Origin: JAVBOJ01 sp031550755
Lineage (GTDB): Bacteria; Bacillota; Clostridia; Oscillospirales; UBA929
Length of the DNA stretch: 19,335 nucleotides
Direction: 5' to 3'
Assembly: GCA_031550755.1 (NCBI GenBank)
Contig: JAVBOJ010000129.1
Coordinates: forward strand, 1-19,335
Below, piece after piece: positions 13,185 through 19,335 of the stretch. A model generated the notes under the pieces. That model was not told where the DNA came from, made no database searches, and was given only the letters and a program-made list of their open reading frames with translations. The position numbers were made by a program, and so were the translations under genes. The first letter of the stretch is position 1; each line of letters starts with the position of its first letter.

Positions 13185-14084
13185 ATGGAAAAAATATTAT
13201 TTGTCAGCGACGCGTCCAGCGATCTCATCCGTTCCTATGTAAAGGACCGCCCCATCGAAATCCTGTCGGCCACCCTTTGCTATGCCGGGCAGGAAAAACG
13301 CGAATTTTACGACATCACGCCGGAGGAATACTGGAAGGTGCTGGAAAGCATTGACGAGGTGCCGGTGACCCAGCAAGTCAGCCCCATCCAGTTTCTCGAG
13401 TGCTATAAAAATGCGCTGGAGGCCGGCTATACCCATCTCATCGTCACGCTGATCAGCTCGACGGCCAGCGGCAACTACAACTCGGCGGTCGTGGCGCTGG
13501 ACATGTTCCGCAGCGAAACCGAGGGCAGCGACCGGCTGCACATCGAGCTCATCGACTCGCGCGGGTATTCCATGATGTACGGCCATGTGATTCTGGAGGG
13601 CGTGCGGCTGTACGGCGAGGGCATTCCGGCGGAGGAAATTGTCCGAGAGATGCGCGACCGCGCCGCGCGCACCCAGGCGCTGTTTATGGTGTACACCCTC
13701 AAGCATATGAAAAAAAGCGGGCGCATTTCCGGCATGTCGGCCTTTGTGGGCGAAACGCTGGGCATCCGGCCGATTCTCAAGGCCTTTGACGGGGCGATCC
13801 ACCCCATCGACAAGGTGCGGGGGGAGAAAAATCTCGTCCCGCGCATGATCGAGCTGATGGGCGGATTTGTCCACCGGCCGGAGGAGCAGGTGTTCCAGCT
13901 TGTGTACGCCGATTTGCCGCCCGAGGAGATCGACCGTGCCGAGGCGCTGCTGCGTGAAAATTTCCATCCCAAGGACATCAAACGCACGCCGATCGGCTGC
14001 TCGGTCACCACCAATACCGGGCCGTACTGCCTGGGTGTCATATACTATACACAAAAACCGGACGGGATCTCCCCGGAAAAGTGA
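13185..14084 (+). CDS. DegV family (FakB-like) fatty-acid-binding protein
   Basis: A 299-aa protein of normal DegV length. ILFVSDASSDL at the start, PVTQQVSPIQF (60-70) at the place of the usual TSQPSP motif, and LISSTASGNYNSA (89-101) form the acyl-head-group binding pocket of the family. IDSRGYSMMYG and LKHMKKSGRISGM are further family blocks. DegV/FakB proteins hold a fatty acid and present it to the FakA kinase for phosphorylation and use in phospholipids; FakA is not in the window. Q64 and V65 replace the usual serine-containing motif, so ligand preference may differ. The ATG is preceded by GGGAGC. It is co-directional with trmL. A separate promoter follows before pgk. Confidence 0.9.
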   Translation: MEKILFVSDASSDLIRSYVKDRPIEILSATLCYAGQEKREFYDITPEEYWKVLESIDEVPVTQQVSPIQFLECYKNALEAGYTHLIVTLISSTASGNYNSAVVALDMFRSETEGSDRLHIELIDSRGYSMMYGHVILEGVRLYGEGIPAEEIVREMRDRAARTQALFMVYTLKHMKKSGRISGMSAFVGETLGIRPILKAFDGAIHPIDKVRGEKNLVPRMIELMGGFVHRPEEQVFQLVYADLPPEEIDRAEALLRENFHPKDIKRTPIGCSVTTNTGPYCLGVIYYTQKPDGISPEK

Positions 14085-14111
14085 AGTTTTTGTGAAATTT
14101 TCCGCGCTATA

Positions 14112-14140
14112 TTGCAAAATTTGCCCCCGCGACGTATAAT
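14112..14140 (+). promoter_or_regulatory. promoter of the lower-glycolysis operon
   Basis: TTGCAA (14112-14117) and a perfect TATAAT (14135-14140) are exactly 17 bases apart, directly upstream of pgk. The leader of about 25 bases carries GAGGAGG. No CggR-type operator was identified. Confidence 0.8.
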
Positions 14141-14170
14141 ATCAGAGAAAAACAAGAGGAGGAATTTTCC

Positions 14171-15361
14171 ATGACCTACAACAAAAAAACGATTGAGGAT
14201 ATCGACGTAGCGGGCAAGCGCGTCCTTGTGCGCTGCGATTTTAACGTCCCGCAGGACGAAACCGGCGCCATTACCGCCGACAAGCGCATTGTCGAGAGCC
14301 TGCCCACCATCCGCTATCTGCTGGGGCAAAACGCCGCCGTCATTCTCTGCTCCCATTTGGGACGACCCAAGGGGCAGTTCAATATGACCTATTCGCTCCA
14401 ACCGGTCGCCGCCCGTCTGGCCGAGCTGCTGGGCATTCCGGTGGTCATGGCCGCCGACGTCATCGGCGACGACGCCCGCGCCAAGGCCGCCGCGCTGGGG
14501 CCCGGCGAGGTGCTGCTGCTGGAAAATGTGCGCTTCCACGCCGAGGAGGAGAAAAACGACCCGGCCTTCGCCAAACAGCTCGCCTCTCTGGCCGAAATTT
14601 ACGTCAACGACGCCTTCGGCACCGCCCACCGCGCCCATGCCTCCACCGCCGGCGTGGCCGACTATCTGCCCGCCGTCTGCGGCTACCTCATCGGCAAGGA
14701 AATCGGCGTCATGGGCAAGGCGCTCAGTGATCCCAAGCGCCCCTTCGTGGCCGTGCTCGGCGGGGCCAAGGTATCCGACAAGATCGGCGTCATCAACAAT
14801 CTGCTGGAAAAGGTGGACACCATCATCATCGGCGGCGCCATGGCCTATACCTTCACCAAGGCCAAGGGCGGCAAAATCGGCACCTCCCGGGTGGAGGACG
14901 ACAAGCTGTCCTACGCGCTCGAGATGATCGAAAAAGCGGCGGCCAAAAACGTCGCCTTCCTGCTGCCGACCGACAACCTCTGCGCCGACCGCTTTGCCGC
15001 CGACGCGACGCCGGTCATCCATCCCGCCGACGCCATTCCGGACAACATGATGGGGCTGGACATCGGCCCCAAGACGGTGGAAACCTTCTCGGCGGCCGTG
15101 CGCGGCGCGGGAACGGTCGTCTGGAACGGCCCGATGGGCGTGTTTGAATTTGAAGCCTTTGCCGAGGGCACCCGCGCGATAGCGCGCGCCGTGGCCGAGA
15201 GCGGAGCCGTCTCCATCATCGGCGGAGGCGACAGCGCCGCGGCGGTCGAGCAGCTCGGCTTTGCGGATAAAATGACCCATATCTCCACCGGCGGCGGCGC
15301 GTCTCTGGAATTCCTCGAGGGTCTGGAGCTGCCCGGCATCGCCTGCCTGCTCGACAAATAA
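14171..15361 (+). CDS. pgk: phosphoglycerate kinase
   Basis: A 396-aa protein, the normal bacterial length. It transfers phosphate from 1,3-bisphosphoglycerate to ADP in glycolysis (and the reverse in gluconeogenesis), in the cytoplasm. VLVRCDFNVPQDE (18-30) is the substrate-binding signature. SHLGRPKG and GTAHRAHAS are conserved N-domain loops. LGGAKVSDKIGVI and the C-terminal GGGDSAAAVEQLG with HISTGGGASLEFLEG form the nucleotide side. The ATG follows GAGGAGG. It is the first gene of the unit pgk-tpiA-gpmI-eno; the usual upstream gap and cggR are absent here. The tpiA gene follows after 32 bases. Confidence 0.98.
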   Translation: MTYNKKTIEDIDVAGKRVLVRCDFNVPQDETGAITADKRIVESLPTIRYLLGQNAAVILCSHLGRPKGQFNMTYSLQPVAARLAELLGIPVVMAADVIGDDARAKAAALGPGEVLLLENVRFHAEEEKNDPAFAKQLASLAEIYVNDAFGTAHRAHASTAGVADYLPAVCGYLIGKEIGVMGKALSDPKRPFVAVLGGAKVSDKIGVINNLLEKVDTIIIGGAMAYTFTKAKGGKIGTSRVEDDKLSYALEMIEKAAAKNVAFLLPTDNLCADRFAADATPVIHPADAIPDNMMGLDIGPKTVETFSAAVRGAGTVVWNGPMGVFEFEAFAEGTRAIARAVAESGAVSIIGGGDSAAAVEQLGFADKMTHISTGGGASLEFLEGLELPGIACLLDK

Positions 15362-15393
15362 ACATTGGGGTAGAATAGAAAAGAGGGACTGGA

Positions 15394-16164
15394 ATGAACA
15401 GAAGATACCGCAAAACCATCATCGCCGGCAACTGGAAAATGAACAAAACGCCCACCGAGGCCAAAGCGCTGATCAATGAGCTCAAGCCGCTGGTCGCCAA
15501 GGCCAAGTGGTGCGAGATCGTGCTGTGCGTGCCGTTTGTGGATCTGGCGGTCGCCGTGCGCGCCCTGCGGGACTCGCGCATCGCCGTCGGCGCGCAGAAT
15601 ATGCACCATGAGGAGTCCGGGGCGTATACCGGCGAGGTGTCGGCGTCCATGCTGCGCGACCTCGGCGTGAAATATGTCATCCTCGGCCATTCCGAGCGCC
15701 GCGCCTATTGCGGCGAGACCGATTCGCTCATCGCCAAAAAAACCGCGTTGGCGCTGGCGCACGGTCTGCGACCCATCGTCTGCGTCGGCGAGTCGCTGGA
15801 GCAACGCGAGCAGGGCATTACCCTTGAGCTGATCACCATGCAGGTCAAGGCGGCGCTGTCCGCCGTGCCGGCCGACAAGCTGCGGCAGGTGACCTTTGCC
15901 TACGAGCCCATCTGGGCCATCGGCACCGGCAGAACCGCCACGTCCGAGCAGGCCGCCGAGGTCTGCGAGTCCATCCGCGCCACCATCCGCAAGCTCTTCG
16001 GCGCGCGGGCGGCGCGTTCGGTCACCATCCAGTACGGCGGCTCGATGAACGCCGGCAACGCGCAGGAGCTGCTGTCCATGCTGGACATCGACGGCGGGCT
16101 GATCGGCGGCGCGTCTCTGAAAGCGGCGGATTTTGCGGCGATTATTCAAGCGGCAAACCAATAA
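15394..16164 (+). CDS. tpiA: triosephosphate isomerase
   Basis: A 256-aa TIM-barrel enzyme that interconverts dihydroxyacetone phosphate and glyceraldehyde 3-phosphate. The catalytic residues are all visible: AGNWKMNKT (11-19; N13, K15), VILGHSERR (95-103; H99) and FAYEPIWAIGTGR (168-180; E171), with the phosphate-gripping loop right after it. YGGSMNAGNAQE and IDGGLIGGASL are the last conserved phosphate-binding loops. The ATG is preceded by a GAGGGA-type site. It is second in the glycolytic operon, and a 148-base structured spacer separates it from gpmI. Confidence 0.98.
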   Translation: MNRRYRKTIIAGNWKMNKTPTEAKALINELKPLVAKAKWCEIVLCVPFVDLAVAVRALRDSRIAVGAQNMHHEESGAYTGEVSASMLRDLGVKYVILGHSERRAYCGETDSLIAKKTALALAHGLRPIVCVGESLEQREQGITLELITMQVKAALSAVPADKLRQVTFAYEPIWAIGTGRTATSEQAAEVCESIRATIRKLFGARAARSVTIQYGGSMNAGNAQELLSMLDIDGGLIGGASLKAADFAAIIQAANQ

Positions 16165-16172
16165 ATATTATT

Positions 16173-16284
16173 CCTTTTAAAGCACTTCGCGCTTTAAAAG
16201 GAGGGCAACAAGGATAAAATTTGACCGGAGTGAATCCGGGCAAATTTTAAAGAACTTACGAGGGGTTTGGACGCGCGCCCTCGT
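16173..16284. repeat. three consecutive hairpins in the tpiA-gpmI spacer
   Basis: Hairpin 1 is CCTTTTAAAGC (16173-16183) with GCTTTAAAAGG (16191-16201), a perfect 11-bp stem. Hairpin 2 is at 16216-16229 with 16235-16248, a 14-bp stem with one mismatch and a GTGAA loop. Hairpin 3 is ACGAGGG (16258-16264) with CCCTCGT (16278-16284). None has the T-tract of a strong plus-strand terminator. The spacer is non-coding and should be transcribed within the operon, where it could set relative mRNA stability or act as a processing site. It could also be another small palindromic element. Confidence 0.7.
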
Positions 16285-16312
16285 CACTCCACAACAAATC
16301 GAGGTATCTGTT

Positions 16313-17824
16313 TTGAAAAAGCCTGTCGCGCTGATTATTCTGGACGGCTTCGGCGTCGCGCCCAACAGCCCCGGCAACGCCATCGCCGCCGCGCATACGC
16401 CGACCCTCGACCGCCTGTTTGCAACCTGTCCGCATACCGAGCTTGCCGCGTCGGGGCTTGACGTGGGTCTGCCCGAAGGGCAGATGGGCAACTCCGAGGT
16501 GGGTCACACCAACATCGGCGCGGGCCGGGTGGTCTATCAGGATTTGCCGCGCATCACGAAATCCATTGCCGACGGGGATTTTTTCACAAACCCCGCCTTT
16601 GAGGCCGCCGTACAAAACTGCCTGACCCACGGCAGCGCCCTGCATCTCATGGGGCTGCTGTCCGACGGCGGGGTACACAGCCACAACACCCACACCTGGG
16701 CGTTTTTGGAGCTTTGTCACCGCCGGGGGCTCAAAAAGGTCTATCTGCACTGCTTTTTGGACGGGCGGGATGTGCCGCCCTCGTCGGGGCGGGCGTTTGT
16801 CGCCGAGGCGCGGGCGCAATGCGCCAAGTACGGCTACCTAATCGCCACCGTCATGGGGCGCTACTATGCCATGGATCGGGACAACCGCTGGGAGCGCGTC
16901 TCCCGCGCTTACGCCGCCATGGTTTACGGCGAGGGGCTGCGCTTTGCCGACCCGGTGGACGCCGTCGAGCAGAGCTATGCCCGGCAGGTCACCGATGAGT
17001 TTGTCGAACCGTCGGTCTGCGTCCCGGACGCCGGCATAAAAGCCCATGATTCGATTATTTTCACAAACTTCCGACCCGACCGCGCCCGGGAAATCACCCG
17101 CGCCTTTGTCGATCCGGATTTTGCCGGCTTTGCCCGGAAGGACTTCTTCCCGCTGACCTATGTCTGCACCACCCAGTATGACGCCGCCATGCCCAATGTG
17201 CTGGTGGCCTATCCGCCCGAGGAGCTGACAAGCACCTTCGGCGAGGTGGTGAGCCGTCAGGGGCTGACCCAGCTGCGCATTGCCGAGACGGAAAAATACG
17301 CCCATGTCACCTTCTTTTTCAACGGCGGGGTGGAAACCGTCTACCCCGGCGAGGACCGGGCGCTGATTCCGTCGCCCAAGGTGGCTACCTATGATCTCCA
17401 GCCCGCGATGAGCGCGTTTGAGGTGACCGACGAGGCCGTCGCGCGGGTGCAAAGCGGCCAATATGACGTCATCGTGCTGAACTTCGCCAACTGCGATATG
17501 GTGGGGCACACCGGCGTCTTTGGCGCGGCCAAACAGGCCGTCGAGGCGGTGGACATTTGCCTCGGGCGCCTGCTGGACGCCCTGCAAGCCGCCGGCGGCA
17601 CGGCGCTCATTACCGCCGACCACGGCAACGCCGACTGTATGCTCGAGCCCGACGGGACAACCCCCTTTACCGCCCATACGACAAACCCCGTGCCGCTGAT
17701 TTTGTTCGGCGGGCAGGACCGCGGACTGAAGCCCGGGCGTCTGTCCGACCTGTCGCCCACCCTGCTGGCGCTTTTGAACATCGCCCAGCCGGCGGAGATG
17801 ACGGGAAAATCCTTGCTGGTTTAG
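16313..17824 (+). CDS. gpmI: 2,3-bisphosphoglycerate-independent phosphoglycerate mutase
   Basis: A 503-aa Mn-dependent mutase of the alkaline phosphatase superfamily that converts 3- to 2-phosphoglycerate. LIILDGFG gives the metal ligand D11. MGNSEVGHTNIGAGR (58-72) carries the phosphorylated serine S61. DGRDVPPSSG and NFRPDRARE bind substrate. NCDMVGHTG, TADHGNADC and TAHTTNPVPL hold the second set of Asp and His metal ligands. It is slightly shorter than the usual 510 or so but complete. The start is TTG at 16313, with GAGG eight bases upstream and the typical MKKPVALIILDG beginning; no ATG competes. It is third in the operon, after the hairpin-rich spacer. Eno starts 51 bases after its stop. 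Confidence 0.97.
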   Translation: MKKPVALIILDGFGVAPNSPGNAIAAAHTPTLDRLFATCPHTELAASGLDVGLPEGQMGNSEVGHTNIGAGRVVYQDLPRITKSIADGDFFTNPAFEAAVQNCLTHGSALHLMGLLSDGGVHSHNTHTWAFLELCHRRGLKKVYLHCFLDGRDVPPSSGRAFVAEARAQCAKYGYLIATVMGRYYAMDRDNRWERVSRAYAAMVYGEGLRFADPVDAVEQSYARQVTDEFVEPSVCVPDAGIKAHDSIIFTNFRPDRAREITRAFVDPDFAGFARKDFFPLTYVCTTQYDAAMPNVLVAYPPEELTSTFGEVVSRQGLTQLRIAETEKYAHVTFFFNGGVETVYPGEDRALIPSPKVATYDLQPAMSAFEVTDEAVARVQSGQYDVIVLNFANCDMVGHTGVFGAAKQAVEAVDICLGRLLDALQAAGGTALITADHGNADCMLEPDGTTPFTAHTTNPVPLILFGGQDRGLKPGRLSDLSPTLLALLNIAQPAEMTGKSLLV

Positions 17825-17875
17825 CCAATCCGCCCGCGCAGGGCATTTTATATTGTATGCAGAGGAGAGCTTTGA

Positions 17876-19180
17876 ATGAAAAAAAGCATTGAAATCGTCG
17901 ATGTCATCGCGCGCGAAATTTTGGACTCCCGCGGCAATCCCACCGTCGAGGTGGACGTGTATGTGGAAGATGAAAACGGAGCGTTTGTAGGCCGCGCGGC
18001 GGTTCCCTCGGGCGCGTCCACCGGCATCTTTGAAGCCTACGAGCTGCGCGACGGCGACGCCGACCGCTATCTCGGCAAGGGCGTTCAAAAGGCCGTGGAC
18101 AATGTCAACACCGAAATCGCCGACGCCATCATCGGCTTCAACGCGCTGGATCAGGTCGAAATCGACCGCACCCTCATCGCGCTGGACGGCACCCCCAACA
18201 AGTCCCGTCTCGGCGCCAACGCCATCCTCGGCGTGAGCATGGCCTGCGCCCGCGCGGCCTCTGAGGCGCTCGGCGTTTCCCTGTATCAATATATCGGCGG
18301 CACAAACGCCAAAACCCTGCCCGTGCCCATGATGAATATCTTAAACGGCGGCGCGCACGCCTCCAACAATGTCGATATTCAGGAATTCATGATTATGCCG
18401 GTCGGCGCGACGTCCTGGGCCGAAGCCCTGCGCTGGTGCGCCGAGGTCTTCCACAGCCTGAAGAAGCTGCTGTCTGTCGGCGGCATGACCACCGCCGTGG
18501 GCGATGAGGGCGGCTTCGCCCCCAACCTCAAAAAGGACGAGGACGCGCTCAAGCTGATCGTCGAGGCCATTGAAAAGGCCGGCTTTAAGCCCGGCGAGGA
18601 CTTCATGATCGCCATGGACGCCGCCGTGTCCGAATGGTACCGCGAGGACGGCTCCTACTTCCTGCCCAAAGCCAAAAAGAGCATGTCCCGCCAGCAGATG
18701 GTCAAAATGTGGAAGGATTTCGCCGCCAAATATCCCATCATCTCGCTGGAGGACGGCATGGCCGAGGACGACTGGGAAGGCTGGAAAATGCTGACCGACG
18801 CGCTGGGCAAAAAAATCCAGCTCGTGGGCGACGATCTGTTTGTCACCAATGTCGAGCGGCTCAAAAAGGGCATTGAGCTCGGCGTGGCCAACTCCATCCT
18901 CATCAAGGTCAACCAGATCGGCTCGCTGTCCGAAACGCTGGACGCCATCCAAATGGCCAACCGCGCCGGCTATACCGCCGTTGTCTCCCACCGCTCGGGC
19001 GAGACCGAGGACACCACCATTGCCGACATCGCCGTAGCCCTCAACGCCGGTCAGATTAAGACAGGTGCCCCCAGCCGCACCGACCGCGTCGCCAAGTACA
19101 ACCAGCTCCTGCGCATCGAAGAGGAGCTGGGCGAGGTGGCCTACTTCCCCGGCCGCAAGGCATTCTTCAACCTGAAGTAA
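17876..19180 (+). CDS. eno: enolase (phosphopyruvate hydratase)
   Basis: A 434-aa enzyme of normal length that converts 2-phosphoglycerate to phosphoenolpyruvate with Mg. VPSGASTGIFEA (43-54) is the mobile loop. Other visible residues: H161 in NGGAHASNN, E170 in DIQEF, E211 in VGDEGGFAPN, metal ligands D248 (AMDAA), E292 (SLEDGMAEDDW) and D319 (VGDDLFVTN), catalytic K344 (LIKVNQIGS) and K395 (IKTGAPSRTDR). It may also serve in the RNA degradosome, as in other Firmicutes; the sequence does not show this. A GAGGAG site precedes the ATG. It is the last gene of the operon, closed by a strong terminator. Confidence 0.98.
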   Translation: MKKSIEIVDVIAREILDSRGNPTVEVDVYVEDENGAFVGRAAVPSGASTGIFEAYELRDGDADRYLGKGVQKAVDNVNTEIADAIIGFNALDQVEIDRTLIALDGTPNKSRLGANAILGVSMACARAASEALGVSLYQYIGGTNAKTLPVPMMNILNGGAHASNNVDIQEFMIMPVGATSWAEALRWCAEVFHSLKKLLSVGGMTTAVGDEGGFAPNLKKDEDALKLIVEAIEKAGFKPGEDFMIAMDAAVSEWYREDGSYFLPKAKKSMSRQQMVKMWKDFAAKYPIISLEDGMAEDDWEGWKMLTDALGKKIQLVGDDLFVTNVERLKKGIELGVANSILIKVNQIGSLSETLDAIQMANRAGYTAVVSHRSGETEDTTIADIAVALNAGQIKTGAPSRTDRVAKYNQLLRIEEELGEVAYFPGRKAFFNLK

Positions 19181-19194
19181 TTTGCCCAATACAC

Positions 19195-19232
19195 AAAAGC
19201 CCCACGGCCTTTCATAGGTCGTGGGGCTTTTT
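19195..19232 (+). terminator. intrinsic terminator of the glycolytic operon
   Basis: A 15-bp stem, 19195-19209 with 19217-19231 (one G-T pair), has a seven-base loop. Its core is AAGCCCCACG/CGTGGGGCTT, and T residues follow. The A-rich 5' side would let it work on the opposite strand too. Confidence 0.92.
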
Positions 19233-19271
19233 CATACCACCCCCCACAACAAAAAAGTGCAACTTGCCTAA

Positions 19272-19335
19272 AAAAACGTTGACAACCGACAAAACTTCTT
19301 TTAATATTTATATTAGAAGGTTGGTAAAACGTTTT
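19272..19335 (+). promoter_or_regulatory. promoter with flanking AACGTT palindromes at the right edge
   Basis: TTGACA (19279-19284) and TAATAT (19302-19307) are 17 bases apart and read out of the window. AAAACGTT (19273-19280) overlaps the -35, and the perfect palindrome AAAACGTTTT (19326-19335) lies about 20 bases after the -10. The two CG centres are 53 bases apart, close to five helical turns. AAAACGTTTT resembles operators of LacI-family regulators. The downstream gene is not visible. Confidence 0.55.

Noticed and set aside
14045..15280. A 411-codon minus-strand open frame
   Set aside because: It is a mirror frame of pgk and the end of the degV-like gene, with no family similarity.

Overview
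The window looks like chromosomal core sequence from a GC-rich Clostridia member, most likely in or near the Oscillospirales/Ruminococcaceae. The evidence is GC-rich coding sequence, AT-rich promoters of the TTGACA/TATAAT type, AGGAGG ribosome-binding sites, Firmicutes gene neighbourhoods (mazG-hup-rqcP; pgk-tpiA-gpmI-eno) and families typical of Clostridia (RqcP, TrmK, DegV, a DUF1858 redox protein). The taxon is inferred from style and gene content only.

Left block (1-6340, all minus strand). Reading leftward from 6340: mazG, the HU gene, rqcP (ribosome quality control), and a divergent alanine-racemase-like gene. A new promoter then opens a second unit: a secreted VanY-type carboxypeptidase, trmB, a 69-aa DUF1858 protein, an MFS transporter and trmK, which runs off the left edge. 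The genes of the second unit are tightly packed or overlap by 4 bp.

Middle block (6586-11119, plus strand). A methyl-accepting chemotaxis protein with a sigma-28-like promoter and a strong terminator. Next a NYN-LOTUS putative RNase with its own terminator. Then a two-gene iron-sulfur unit, a NifS-like class V aminotransferase and a NifU/IscU scaffold. The NifS-like protein has Asn where the PLP-binding lysine belongs, although its other active-site residues are intact.

11122-12663. A hairpin-forming repeat built of GAACAGT units sits between the nifU-like gene and a convergent lone gene for a phage-tail-like protein. That gene has its own promoter and lies next to an AT-rich, gene-poor stretch.

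Right block (12664-19180, plus strand). trmL and a DegV lipid-binding protein, then a lower-glycolysis operon pgk-tpiA-gpmI-eno with a clear promoter before pgk and a strong terminator after eno. Together these four enzymes cover triose-phosphate isomerisation and the steps from 1,3-bisphosphoglycerate to phosphoenolpyruvate; gap is not in the window. The right edge carries a strong promoter flanked by AAAACGTT-type palindromes, presumably driving a gene beyond the window.

No CRISPR array, complete insertion sequence, rRNA or tRNA was seen. The best candidates for new biology are the lysine-less NifS paired with a scaffold that has an extra Cys/His tail, the racemase homologue lacking the catalytic tyrosine, and the small structured repeats between genes.
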